Of a DNA stretch of 64,000 bases, positions 26,401 through 38,135 are shown one piece after another. Both the position numbers and the translations under genes were made by a program. Under the pieces are notes generated by a model. It worked only from the letters and a program-made list of their open reading frames with translations. It made no database searches and was not told the origin of the DNA. Within the stretch, counting starts at the first letter, position 1, and the number at the start of each line of letters is the position of its first letter. The stretch is from Branchiostoma floridae (lineage: Eukaryota; Chordata; Leptocardii; Amphioxiformes; Branchiostomatidae), in NCBI RefSeq assembly GCF_000003815.2, contig NC_049979.1:9570267-9634266 (forward strand), given 5' to 3'.

Positions 26401-29400
26401 GATTTGTGGCTTCTGTTCTGTACTAGAAAAAACTCTGCCTTAAATTGGAGCATCACACCTTGGACAAGAATGGGATGGTGGCCAAAACATACCGAACGAG
26501 GCTAAAAGTGAAAATGCAAAGATTATATAAACAAGTCGCATATACTAGCCTCAACAGCTGAGCAGCAACAGGGAATGTAATTGGTATAGTATTATATACA
26601 CATTATATACATATTTGTTTCTGGTGTCCATCCTGCTTTGCTTGGATTTAAACAGAGAGGAATACACAGAGCTCATTTGTAACCTTTTTTCTGACGATTG
26701 CCTGACTATGACCTTCATTGTTGTTGCAGCGGCTTGATCACTCCCAGTGGCACAACCTCCATCCCCACCGGCATGGAGACTCCAGACATGATCGAACTCA
26801 GGAAGAAGAGAATAGAGGACGCCATGGAGGGGTGAGTCAGAAGTTGATATCTTTCACCTGTGTGCCAGTAAATTCATTATATTTTTTTATCAGCGATAAG
26901 ATTTCCAGCCCTGTAGTCTTCAATGGGTTCACCACAACTGGTGTTAAGATTTGGAGCCCTGTAGATTTCCATAGGTTCACTACAAATGGTGGTAAAAATC
27001 CTACACCCCTAACAACCACAAAAACTCAGCTTTTTGGCCCTAATCAGAAAGTAAAAACCCTCCCCTGTCACACCCACCTCAAAACTGCCAGGATTTCTAC
27101 CCATTTGACCAGGAAAAAAATCTTGAAATTTTAGACCCTGAACTACATTGGACCAACATCAATTTGCATGGCGGATTGACTGGTGGATCCCCTATAGGAA
27201 CACCACAAAACAAAGTCTTTGTATGATTGAAAGGATCAATTTTGTTCTTAAGCCACCAATCTGTTTTATTGTTAGTAATAAAAAAACTAATATAAAAGCA
27301 AATTTCATGAGATTTAGAATGTTCATATACATTGACTCTTTCTGTCATAAAGAACAAAAAGATAGGGGCATAAATTGATGCAAATCCGAATCTGATATAA
27401 GTTATTTCAGAATCTCATGAAAACATGTTTGTTGTTGCTATTGTATAAAACTTAGAGGACAAGGTTCACTAGTTATGATGAAGTTGCAGGATATTTTATA
27501 TGATTGAATTCCTTTATCTCTGAAGTATAGCAGTTGTTATTAATTCCCTTTTATTGCCAAGTTTATTTCAAATCTTCAACAGGAATTATTCCAAAATCAT
27601 CTTCTGATGGTTAGGTGTTTATTGCCGCTATTGTATATAGATGATAAGGTCTAATACTAGTTATAGTGGAATTGCAGAATATCATATATAATTGAATAGA
27701 AGTTATAGGAGATTTTGTCAGTAATGGTTCATCAGAGATAAGATCCGTTAATTTTCCTGTTGACTGAGTCTGCGAGTTTTGCTGCCTGCAGGGGAGAGAC
27801 GCCCACCCTGTACACAGTCCTGCCAGAGAAGAAGGGCGGTCCTGTGGCCGGGGCCATGATGGGTTCTACACACGTGTACGACATCGCTGTGAGTCTTCTT
27901 CCCTCTTACACCCCCTCTCCGCTCAGGGCTGCAACCATGCTGCCACCAAAAATAGACCAAGAACAGAAAAAAATGTTTTAATTTTATATGTGTTGTCTTT
28001 AAATGATACTTTTACGTTGTATTCGAATTATAAAAACAAGGTTCGCACAAATACATTTTTGCTGCATGTTTTGGTCGCTCAGCAGTTGCCGTCTAGTGGA
28101 AAGGGGGCCTTACATACAAGATGCAGGGAGATAGCAGAAATAATGGATGTGCTGTTAAAGCTTTATCATGGAATGGGTTGTTTCATATCTAGATATGCAT
28201 CTAGAAATGCTGGATACTGAAAATTACTTCATGAATATGCTGTATAATTATGATTTTCAGAGTTATCTCACACGGACTGCAAAAGTGCTTAATTAGCCTA
28301 TTACGGTACCTTCAATGAGTATCCATTCTAGATAATGTGGAAATAATAGATAATAGGAAAAAAAGTTTTAGAATTGAATATGATGTCACCAAAACTGCCA
28401 ACAGGTTTTGAAAAGTGTAAAGAACACAAGTTCCTTTAATAGCTAACTTCAGAATCTTAAACAAGAAATACCAGAAATTTTAAATGTCAAGAATATGCTC
28501 ATCATCATATGCTTTATACAGTTGTTTTATACAATGGTACCTTTACATAATGTAACAATACACAAATATCTAGGTGCACTGGCACACTCACAGTCAGAAC
28601 TTAAGTGCACAGTTCCTTTTGGCACCTTTGATTGTTGTACTTCCGGCTGATGTCCTAATCCCATTCTCCCACCTGTCCCACCCCCTCCAGGCTGTAGCGG
28701 GAGGTAAGAAGGCAGACATGGGGGAGGCAGGAGGAGTGGAGATTGCCCTGGACCCCAGTGAGCTGGAGCTGGACCCACAGGCCATGCAGACTAAGTAAGT
28801 CCTGTCACATCCCTGTACAGGTGTAGATCTGTCTGCATGTGTTTATTACTGTATCTTCATGAATATGTATTCTTTCAGCATACCTGCACTGGTGTGATAA
28901 CATTCTAAATTACCTGCACCAGACAGACTTTTTAATGGGTTTCTTTAAAGCAAGGCCACTTCTAGGCAATGAGCTAAGGTGGTGGATTGTGGAAATTATC
29001 ATGCAAGCAGATAGCAGTTTTGAAGGCTTGCAGATTATATACAGGAGGGAAACGGTTATCTCCATAGTTTGGCAGTCCGAGGAAAGGGGTTTTTGCTGTA
29101 GAAGGACTTTGATACTGGTAATAGTATGACAATGTGAGGTAGAGGAAACCTACAAAATGAACAAATATCCACACGTGCTTCTGTACCCAGCACGAGCCAG
29201 GTAGACATAAAAAATATGTGCGCCAGTTTGACCTGCACTAACCTGCTCATGCAGGTATGTTTGGATCCCTGAATATGAATCTGTGCTGCTCACCTGTTGA
29301 CACCTGTGGGCTCACCTGTTGACACCTGTGAGCTCACCTGTTGACACCTGTGAGCTCACCTGTTGACACCTGTGGGCTCACCTGTTGACACCTGTAAGCT

Positions 29401-32256
29401 CACCTGTTGACACCTGTGAGCTCACCTGTTGACACCTGTGAGCTCACCTGTTGACACCTGTGAGCTCACCTGATGACACCTGTGAGCTCACCTGTTGACA
29501 CCTGTGGGCTCACCTGTTGACACCTGCCCACTCACCTGTTGACACCTGCCCACTCACCTGAATGTTTCCCTCCCAGGTATGAGCAGCAGCTGAAGGAGCA
29601 GCAGAGTCAGTTGGAGAAAGAGGACCTGAGTGACATGGTGGCAGAACATGCTGCCAAACAGAAGGTCAGTGCCAAAACAGCTTTGGTTTGTAGTACAATG
29701 CCAAACTTTCTTCCAACACAAAGGTATACAGGGATCAAATTTTCAACGACCACTGCCAGGAAGTCTTCAGGATCGGTACTGATGACCAATCACTTCAAAA
29801 CGCAAACTCGCAAAGAGTTACAGACGTGATATTGTGATCTTGTGGATATGTCATGTCAGCAATTTGTCAAACGTGCCAGGAAGTCTATTGTGCTATAATT
29901 ACTACCAACACAGATGAGCTTCCATGATAACTTTGGTTTGTGTTTTTGTTTCTGACTCAGAGATCCTTAACTTAACTTTCACCTCCTGAGGTAGCTGTTT
30001 GGCTTTAAGTTTGTTTCGGTTGCCAATTTAGGCTTCTTAGGCATTATGGAGGTTGAGTTCTTGTAAGTTGTATACATCATATATTTCCCTTTTAGAGACA
30101 ACTGGTTTGTTATTAGTGGCAGTTTCATCAGGGGTTATACCATACTGAGTTTGGTAAAGACTTGCTATAGAAGCGATCACTGTTTTTGTTAACATCTGGG
30201 GTAGTCTACGACTGGTACCTCCCAGCATGTCAGCAGATTAGATTACTAGTTGATATTTTAATTTGCAGATCAAATTACAAATCAGTATGTAAATTTATCT
30301 TTTGTCTACCGCCTGCTTTTTGCCTGCCAGTGCATCACAGTCACATCGTGAGCACTCATATTGCATATCATATTTCCAAATGACATTTGAAAACACTGCT
30401 GTTGTGATTTTCCACATTAAGGCAGTTTCATTTCTGAAACCAATTTTTTAATGCCTTAATTTTGTTCGTTTGAAAATAAAAAAATAAATGTATGAGAAGA
30501 ACAGGCATGCAATCTCATTACTGACTGTTACTGTCTCACAGCCATATTTTTTACCTTAGGAAGTAATACATATGGTGATGTAATCTTGCATTCTATTTTG
30601 TCCCATGCCCAACAGATTGGATTTTGTTTATAATTTAGGCCTGGCAAAAGAAAATGTGATAGATGTACAGATTACAAATTTGTCTGACTGTGTCCCTGCT
30701 CACGATGTGATTGCCGTGGTGCAATTTTCCTCCTAGCAGAAGTGGGCCAGGGCCAGGGAGAATAGATGAAGTTATTATGGACAATCATTACATAAAATGT
30801 TTTCTGGGAATTTCACCCTTCAATAGATGGACTGTATGAATAACACATAGATGCTGAAAAGACACGTGGTGGGTTGATGCTGGCGGGTTTTAGCAGTGAC
30901 GTCTGGTGTGAAGTTAAATGCTTGCTCAGTCTTCTACCCACCTATCCCCTTGTTTCCTCTGTGAACTTAAAACCATCTCAAATGCTGCATTTTCTCTCTG
31001 CCATGATATTAAATCCATAAGGACTAAAAGGCTTTCACAGTATCTCATATAAAAGATGATAGTGATTGAGAAAGAAAAAAATATTAATCTCTAATTGCAT
31101 AAGAATCAGAGGCAATATCTTCTCCTTCACTTGAAAATAAATGCACAACCCCTTCACATAGGGCTGTGATTTCAATTTTACCAGCATCTTGACAACTTTG
31201 TGTATTCATTTCACATGAGATGTTAATTTTGTGACAAAAATTGATATAAAATGAAGTGATAGCTGCTCCCTCATCTCCCTTTTTGTGTTCCAATTTTTCC
31301 TCTAATCACCCGGCTCGTCGTTTTGTAATGGCCAAATGAAGTTACAGGTTCCCACTTTTGTCAATTAGACTACAAAAGAGATGGCTCTCTGTATCAGGTG
31401 ATGTAATAAAGCCTGTGAGACAAATGTCTGTACCCTTTAGAGATAAGACTGATTGTACCAGCAGAGGGATGTAATTGGAATACAGACTAACCACATCTTG
31501 CTTACCAACTCATTTGGAATAGTTAATGTACATTTGGAATTCCCAGGGCAAATAAAGGATGGTATGATATGAGAAAAAAAATGGAACAACAAAGGTAGAA
31601 TGAAATACAATGTAGAAGTAAAAAAAGTGCTGTTACCATGTATGGCTTTTAAAATCAAAGGGCCTTGATATACACGTGTTCCCCTTTTCAATGTCATCAT
31701 TTTGTTGTTTGATGGTGACCTTTATTTGATATACGAGGTATCTTTTTAACTTCAGACATTCCGAATGTTCTCATTTTGATCAAGACAATTGAAAATCTCT
31801 TTCTTAGATTCCCATAGAGGTTTCCCTGTTATATTACAATAGGTTGTAAAAGACTTCATTATGATATAAGGTGGAATGTCAAGGTCACAGCTGCCTGTAA
31901 GTCATTGTCAAGTGTGAACATCTGAAGGCAAGATGTGCAGCAGATTTGTTGTACATACGTCACAGTCAAGTTTCTGAAAATAAGCTGAAGGCCTAGAGCT
32001 GAGCAATTTTTCACTTGTTTGCCATAGTTGGCTAAGCTTGTTACAATACATTTTCTGGTGGACTTGTCTACAATAACAATTGAAAAAGGAAAGATGAATA
32101 ATCCAAATGTATGTGAACCATTTTTATGAACAGTACAGTAACGTAATTTGTTGTTCAAATGTCTTAAATGCTCGTGTCTTTCATTTCCAGAAACGCAAAA
32201 AGGCACAGCAGGATAGCGGCAAGGCTGCCAAGAAATACAAGGAGTTCAAGTTCTAA
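11429..32256 (+). CDS. SF3B2: SF3B2, splicing factor 3b subunit 2 (SAP145)
   Basis: 26 coding exons: 11429-11525, 14765-14811, 15114-15174, 15708-16195, 16719-16796, 17285-17368, 17913-18104, 18656-18730, 19787-19964, 20237-20290, 20601-20890, 21390-21512, 21931-22128, 22463-22591, 22927-23079, 23523-23675, 24240-24389, 24777-24866, 25175-25282, 25612-25719, 26188-26330, 26730-26831, 27792-27888, 28691-28794, 29577-29664, 32191-32256. Phases agree throughout, giving about 1151 residues (human 895). Order: SAP domain (about 9-48), a long Gln/Pro/Met-rich region (exon 4), Gln/Glu coiled coil, Pro-rich stretch, acidic and Lys-rich segments, DUF382 (about 705-830, RPDVVEMHDVTAQDPKLLVW), PSP domain (about 881-935, PPPWLIAMQRYGPPPSYPNL and GYHAGGWGKPPVDETGKP), acidic SESE run, C-terminal KKYKEFKF. 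The protein is an SF3b subunit of U2 snRNP near the branch site. The extra length relative to human is mainly the Q/P-rich region. Small terminal exon follows a 2.5-kb intron. Confidence 0.95.
13245..13678. mobile_element. Non-autonomous hAT-type DNA transposon with 8-bp target duplication
   Basis: A 434-bp element in SF3B2 intron 1. Its ends are TAGGGCTGGGTATCGGTAC and the near-perfect inverted copy ending CCCAGCCCTA. It is flanked by a perfect 8-bp direct repeat ATGTATAC at 13237-13244 and 13679-13686. An 8-bp duplication with TAGGG-type ends is typical of the hAT superfamily. No transposase ORF is present; the inside has repeated GGACC/GGTCC blocks. Confidence 0.9.
18770..19080 (+). other. 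Promoter-like insertion in SF3B2 intron 8
   Basis: This stretch holds two CCAATCA boxes (18841 and 18920 areas) and a CATATAAGG TATA-like box near 18992, in an order and spacing that resemble a compact polymerase II promoter. A diverged block with CCCCAACGGC occurs near its left side (about 18755) and again near 18975. It could be a solo LTR, the head of a retroelement, or a gene-promoter copy; no ORF follows. The class is not resolved. Confidence 0.35.
19131..19440. repeat. Diverged tandem duplication, about 155-bp unit
   Basis: The unit beginning TGCATGTCACTTTT at 19131 is repeated at 19286. The copies share CCCACATTTTGTGTAATTGA-like text, a following TCCTGAA block, and TTAAGCA near the ends, with many substitutions. 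It is intronic in SF3B2, with no coding potential. A short GGAT microsatellite follows at about 19709-19728. Confidence 0.65.
25915..26165 (+). pseudogene. Decayed LINE-like 3' end in SF3B2 intron 20
   Basis: One frame of this stretch reads FIHTVISAWNVPLDRVVRD, like the C-terminal reverse-transcriptase tail of CR1/L2/Jockey-type LINEs (hydrophobic block, W-N-x-L-P, then a Val/Arg helix). A stop and a short tail ending in AATAAA at about 26160 follow. It is truncated and not open for long. It abuts the 3' splice site of the exon starting at 26188. Confidence 0.4.
27430..27710. repeat. Diverged tandem duplication in SF3B2 intron 22
   Basis: A block with GCTATTGTATA, a central ACTAGTTAT and a closing ATATGATTGAATT (about 27437-27510) recurs about 190 bp later (27630-27700) with substitutions. 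It is AT-rich, non-coding and of unknown origin. Confidence 0.4.
29289..29560. repeat. 22-bp minisatellite next to an SF3B2 splice acceptor
   Basis: Twelve full copies and one partial copy of a 22-bp unit, consensus CTCACCTGTTGACACCTGTGAG, lie head to tail. Copies 1-10 differ by single bases; copies 11-12 end in CCCA. The array stops 16 bp before the AG acceptor (29575-29576) of the exon that starts at 29577. Each unit holds two CACCTG motifs (E-boxes), and the opposite strand reads CAGGTGAG, a perfect 5' splice-site sequence in antisense. Confidence 0.92.
29702..29890. repeat. Dispersed repeat R1, copy B
   Basis: Second copy of the repeat at 9833-10040, same orientation, in the last intron of SF3B2 starting 38 bp after the donor at 29665. 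The copies share the AAACTTTCTTCCAACACAAA start and the GTCAAACGTGCCA end. Flanks differ, which fits transposition rather than segmental duplication. Confidence 0.7.
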
Positions 32257-33126
32257 TGGGGGTGTTGATGAATAGACCACACGTGAAGGTCATACCACAG
32301 CCCAGGGAAACTTAATTTACTGTGACAGCTGTACAAGTGCTAAGATCAGCTCCACAAAACTCCCACAGTTTATTGTGTGGAATGTAAAGGGGACGTAATT
32401 AGTTGGCTGGGTACACCGACAGGTGGGACTGCTGATTGGGAGGGGGGTGAAATTGGAACAAACAGCATTTTAAGGAACAGGCAGAGATGTACAGATGTTT
32501 TTGTGTGTTAACGTTACTCAGAGCTCAGTCAAAGTGACTTGTTTGTTAACTTTATAAACATGCTATTGACATGTGGTTTTGTGCAGTTAGTAGTCATGTG
32601 TCATTTTGAAACAGGTTGTCAAATACTCCTGCAATTTTTCAAGTATTTGATGGGGGAATCCCAAAGGTTGATTGGAGTGTGAAATACAGGAGCGCAATGT
32701 CAAAAGCAGCTTATTTTTTGGTGCAAGTGGCATTGCACTAAACGTAGCTCTTCTCTAGATAAATCATGTCAGAATTAGCTTAGAAGAAATTTATTCTGTG
32801 TCAGCTCCACAGCTGCAGTGCTTTAGACTTGATGTCGCAGTCACTTCCTTCCTTTGTTTTCCTACTTTGTACTCAAAATGAGAAAATGAGCAGCTGTGGT
32901 TAGATCTACTTCCCCAATGTGCACATTCCAACTTGGAAAGAATTTTACAACATATAAGACTGGAGCACAAATTTGCTATAGAACAACTGATTGTATTGAA
33001 CTGAAGTAAGTTCTGTGAAGTATAACTTAAGTAATTGACTTCCCCCTAACAGTACAATGTATGCAACAAGCATCTCCTATGCCCTAGAGGTAGGGAGTCA
33101 TATTGTATAAAACTTTTTTCAATAAA
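32257..33126 (+). other. SF3B2 3' UTR with poly(A) signal
   Basis: UTR-like sequence without ORFs or splice signals follows the TAA at 32254-32256. The first canonical AATAAA is at 33121-33126, so the transcript probably ends near 33145. Confidence 0.6.
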
Positions 33127-34655
33127 TACACCCCAGGCAAAGAAGAGATGGCAACTTGTATTTTACAAGATGTACTCCAAGAGTAGACATGAAAGTATCA
33201 CAGGCAACATTACAACAAAGCTCCATTTTCACCTTGACATTCTTTCAGACTTTCACCACACTAATATACACAGTATACACTGATATACCAGATATACACC
33301 CATGAGAAGTGGCGATAAGAGACCCAATGTTGCAGTAAGCTTACAATATTATCTTCAAGCTAGCTCAGACTCACTGGTTCCGTAAATTCCCCCATAGATT
33401 AGAATCATATCTTTTCAATGAATATCACATTGAAATGAAAACTGGTGCAAAAAGTGATGTTTGCCCTTGAGAATGACATCAGAAGAGATAAGCAAGTACA
33501 GATTTAAACATGTCTCTAGAAATATTTCCATTGATGACACTAAAGTGACAAATACAGAGATACATGTACAGTTAGTAAAGCCACTGGTGCATGCAAGCAT
33601 GTAGGAATTAAACCATTCTTACTAATGTGCAGATTTACATGGCAACTTCAGTCACCTGTTAAATTACATTGGGTAGAAGCTTAAATTTCAATTAATCAAA
33701 TGTCATTCCAGTGTTGGGGATAGTTTTTGATTTCCCCAAATCAGACTGGTACATGTATTTTGTTCTTGCACACATCTACTGAATTTAGTTTCGACACATT
33801 TCCATAGTACAAATGTCACTGTTTCAGTCAACTTACTGGTACTACACATTTGACAGGTCATCCACAGACACCACCTAAACTCCAATACAGACTTATTACT
33901 CACCAGAAGATTTAGCACATGAATGGGATAAAGACGTTATTACTGAAGACTCAAAACTGCCTCAACACATCTGTCATGATTGCCATAGTAAAGGAACCTG
34001 TGGACTACAAGTGGTGACTTTCAGACAACATCTGTATCTTAACAGCAGTTAAGGGCAGTCCCAGAATGACCCAGATACATCTTGATAGTGTTGGTATATG
34101 TACTCAACATGGACTGACATGACTCAGGGTGATGTGCTGTTTAGAGGTAACGCCTGTGTTTCCAGCGCACACAAATTATTCCCTGTATACCAATGTAGAT
34201 AAAGTGAGGCTGAGCCTGATTGCATCTAGGAATGGGCTTAGGTCAGCAAAGCTGTTGCCTGACCTCTGACCCGTAGTGGCGGGAAATGTGTCAGCTGTTC
34301 TTCTGCTTACCCTAAAACAGTGGAGATGTTACCCGGTGCTACGAGTATAAACATTTCACAGTACACAAGGCACATTACACGGAGACTTTCTGTTCAAAAC
34401 TTGCCACAATACAGCTACCCCTTTCGGGAGACTATCTGCAGGCCAATTTCGTTTTGTGGATATGTTATGAATTAATGAATAGGTATTATCTGTACAGACC
34501 AATTGTAATCAAAGGTCCCTAGTCTAAGATAGGAGATATGACGCTACTCTTCATGGTTGCCATAACAACGGATGCATAACGCTAGGCACGTGTAGGCCCT
34601 CAAGTTACCCCGTTATTACGTGTTATGATTTCCGCTGTCTCAAGACGGTATTTTA
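33127..34655. other. Intergenic region between SF3B2 and the GPCR gene
   Basis: AT-rich sequence with no supported gene between two convergent genes. I see no RNA gene or convincing repeat here; the MITE at 34656 begins at its right end. Confidence 0.4.
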
Positions 34656-34854
34656 TACTCTCCAAGCAGAGGTCAGGCTCCGGCTGTTTTTGTTTTTTTT
34701 TAACGTTTTTTATGCGTTTTTATCGGGCTATCTATTTTGTTCTGTTTTCTTGGTGTCTCGTGGCATTTTAAAAAGTGCAAACTAGAAAGCCCGATAAAAA
34801 CTCATAAAAAAACGTTTAAAAAACAGCCGGAGCCTAACCTCTGCTTGGGGAGTA
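34656..34854. mobile_element. CTCCAAGCAG-family MITE, copy 1, with 9-bp target duplication
   Basis: A 199-bp element that is almost one long hairpin. The left arm starts TACTCTCCAAGCAGAGGT, and the right arm is its complement, with about 70 bp of imperfect inverted repeat including AGGCTCCGGCTGTTTTT. The direct repeat GGTATTTTA flanks it at 34647-34655 and 34855-34863. Long inverted repeats with a 9-bp duplication suggest a Mutator-like non-autonomous element, though an 8-bp duplication plus one chance base is also possible. Confidence 0.85.
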
Positions 34855-35216
34855 GGTATTTTACTCTCTTGGTCGGCGAAGTTGCTGGGTAGTGAGTGTG
34901 TCTGAGCAGTGTAATGTGCTGCCCACGTAACATGGACTGGCTGAGCGTTGGTTTGCTTTGCTGCGGGTTTGATGCTGGTTTGCCAGAAGATCGTTGTTAT
35001 ATGACCATTTACATGCACTGTATGCATTACCCAGAGTCAAAGCCTGCTCCAACTGTGTTAGTTTTCTTTTTGTGGGACTGTCTGCAATATTGACACATTT
35101 TCCATGCTATTTCGATTTTATGAGCATTGGACGGTAATCGTAGACGACTAAGTTGTTGAACGCAAAGTAAAGAAGATGGCCTGCAGACATGAACAGGTGA
35201 AGTCAGACCGCCTAAA

Positions 35217-35337
35217 TACTCTCCAAGCAGAGGTTGGATCGCGCAGATATAGTAGTAGTCGGAAAAATTACACGGGCGCTCTATGCGTGTTGAGGCAGAG
35301 GTAGGAAGAGCGCCCATGTAATTCTGCTTGGAGAGTA
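35217..35337. mobile_element. CTCCAAGCAG-family MITE, copy 2
   Basis: A 121-bp hairpin with ends TACTCTCCAAGCAGAG and CTGCTTGGAGAGTA. An inner inverted pair, AATTACACGGGCGCTCT and AGAGCGCCCATGTAATT, follows. I see no target duplication. A lone right-end sequence, CTGCTTAGAGATTA, lies just outside at about 35370. It sits downstream of the GPCR stop codon. Confidence 0.75.
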
Positions 35338-35522
35338 GGAAACCATAACGGTTCAGTCTCCCCAAACATCTGCTTAGAGATTAACAAGTCACAACTGTGT
35401 GCGAAAGGTGTGGTACATTGGAGGGCAGACGAGATTATCAGCTGATTATTAAGGGAGACAAAATCATTACATTTCATGATATCACGTCGTTCATCTCTTA
35501 CTTTGTCTCGAGGGCGTTTATC

Positions 35523-38135
35523 CTAGAAGTCCTGCCCTGTCACTGTTTTCGTCAGGACGGCTCTACACTTCCCGAGCATGACGAACAGACCGTTTCTCAG
35601 CTGTTTGTTCATGAGGGAGTAGATGATGGGGTTTATACAGGCGTTTAGCCATGCCACCATGGCGCACAGTTTGTACAGCCAGACCTGCCCGGAGTTCGCC
35701 TTGTCCACGATGCTCAGCACCATGTAGGGCAGGAAACACAAGGAGAAAGCCACGAACACGGCGAACGTCATCTTCGCCAGCCGGACGTTTCTGCTGACTC
35801 TGTTCTGGGCTCTAATCCTGCGCGCCGAGCTGTCTGGGTCTGTGCGGTCGCCGCTGCTCTGCTGCCTGCTGCTGTCATCCAGATCATCCCCGACGCTTTC
35901 AAGATTACTTGTCGGGTCTGTCTCTGAGAAGTACGCCCGTGCCCGACCTGCCCGAGACGGCGAAATTTCTCGACGACCAGAATGGTCTAAGCCTAAACTG
36001 TTCCGTCTGAACGACCGCCCACGGAGCGACGCTTTTCTCTTCTTCGACTTCGATGTTAAATTCGGTATCGTTATCAAGCTACTGGTTCTTGTTCCTATGT
36101 TCCTCTTCTCTTTAGGGGAGCGGTCGTTGTTTAACTCGGGATTTGAGTTGCTGTTCTTGTCAGTTTGCTTCTGCTTGGATGAAGGTGAAGAAGCTGTGCA
36201 TCTCTTTATCCCTCCGGTGGAGTCGCTTCCCGCCACTATGAACACGTCATCCATCTCCAGATCCACGGAGATTTTTACATCAGGCGGTTTCTTACCGTTC
36301 GTCTTGACGGTGGTTCCCTCACTTAAACTATTTAGTTCGGACGCATCCGAGAACATGTTGTTGTTCTTTTGGCCCCTTTTGTGGACCCTCTTCTTTTTGC
36401 TAAACTTGTTTGCGCTGGTACGAACGGTTCTGAGAATGCAAGCGTAGGAGAAGCACATGACGACGGTCGGGACGATGCAATAAGCGGAAAACAACGCCGT
36501 CGTGAACGACGCGCTGACCTCACGGTCAAAGCTACAGGTTGAAACTTTATCGAAGAACGTAAAGCGGCCCCAGACGCCCAGGGCCGGAGGGAGGAGGGAA
36601 AGAGCCGGGAGCAGCCAGGATACGCCAATCATCACAGTCGTCCCGGTCTTGTTGTAAATGGACCTGTACTTACTGGGATGAACGATCAGGAAGTACCTGT
36701 TGACACAAAGGGTGTGAAGTAAAGGTTATGTTCTCTTTAAAAGTGCAAACAACACATAGTAAAGCTGCAAACAACACAGAGGCCATACACAGCCCCCGAG
36801 GATGTTTGACTGGTCCCTTTCAGCTGTCGCTACGTCGTATGTCTTGAAAGATAAAAGCCGTAATAGGAGACTTCGCAAAAGCTTTTGCATCCGCCATCTA
36901 GCACGTATTAGGGGGCTAACTACAAAGCCCAGTCTGCCGATTCTGGGTTTTGTGTTTGGGAAACCTGTTCCAAACACATCGGATTACTCATGGATTATCC
37001 CCTTACACAAGTTGCAATTAAACATAACACGCCGATCCTGAAAAGGCGACAAACAGATTCGTACTGACATTTCTAAAGCTTCAGACACCAACTACTCCGT
37101 ATACTGAACAACAAATGCAATAATGTCAATGGAATTCGAGTTTCTTGCACTTCACAGAATTGCCTTGACATCATGACGTCAACACTCGCGTGCCGTAATA
37201 TTGCGGAGATTCGGAGGCATTCTAAATAACGTGTCATGGACATTTTTTGCCATGTCATGCCGTCTGCGAATTTTGATTGTTGTCTTTTATTATCGTGACG
37301 TCAAGAAAATAGCTGCAATGTTGCTGCAATGCTTTTAATTAAAACATGAGAAAATTTGTCTGAAGTGAGAAATGCATTGGGGTCATTGCATGGAGGCGAA
37401 CAATGGTTGCTGTAGCGTAATGTCCGCAAGGTTTAATACACTATCTTACCTGCGGTACGATCTTTACTCCGTTTGACAGGCGTTTGGAATCGGTTATTTT
37501 GGGCTTTTAATGAAGTATTTCAGCTGTGGCTATTGCAGCCCGCTGTAGGCTAGAAATTTGCTCGACGAAATGATTTTATATCGTAAATACCTTAAAATAT
37601 CCCTGAGCTATTATAGCTAACTCCGCTGTTTTGATAAAACAGAACCGTGAGAATGTGTAACACGTAGTCACCGCTGCTGTTGTCCGTCCACACCAGATGG
37701 CCTACATCAAAACACACTCAAACACATCAAGAGGGACTAAGAGTTTCAACACTCCGTTAGTCTATAGTAACGGAGCGGGCAATAACTGGCAAACAGGACA
37801 GTTCAAGAGACGTGGAATGCGCACCTGTTTAATGCCACGGCACACAGGGTCAGCTCCGACACGCCGAACAGTAGGAAGAGCACGTAGCCGAAGACGCTGC
37901 AGAACACGGGGCCGAACTCCCACCGGCCCGCGATGTAGGAGTGAACGGTGATAGGCTGCAGCACGGCCGAGTACAACAGGTCCGCCACGCTCAGGTTGAC
38001 GATGAAGGCGGTGGACACCGTCAGGAGTTTCCTATTGGACGTGATGGTTGCTATTGTGGCGATGTTCCCTACCGTCCCCAACACCGTCACCAAGATGCCT
38101 AGAGCTACGCCGACGAACTCGATAGGCTGGTTCAT
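35523..38135 (-). CDS. Class A G-protein-coupled receptor, Tre1/Moody/GPR84-like orphan
   Basis: Two minus-strand exons, 37825-38135 (ATG 38133-38135) and 35523-36696 (stop TAG 35523-35525), make 494 residues. TM1 (about 8-30) has GTVGN; TM2 has NLSVADLL with the conserved Asp. TM3 ends in NRYFLIVHPSKY, so the usual DRY is NRY and the splice site falls inside its Arg codon. TM4 and the loop have LGVWGRF and STCSFD; TM5 is about 169-193, and the third cytoplasmic loop is very long (about 194-408), basic and Ser-rich. TM6 has FSLCFLPYMV and TM7 NACINPIIYSL (NPxxY, 459-463). No signal peptide. The NRY motif and the WGRF...C loop resemble insect Tre1 and Moody and vertebrate GPR84-type receptors. 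The ligand is unknown. A melatonin-receptor-like assignment is the main alternative. Confidence 0.85.

Noticed and set aside
26860-27020. Imperfect repeats with GCCCTGTAG in SF3B2 intron 22
   Set aside because: Two short diverged copies only; no ends or duplication to define an element.
35842-36447. 201-codon plus-strand frame
   Set aside because: It is the antisense shadow of the GPCR third-loop coding region.
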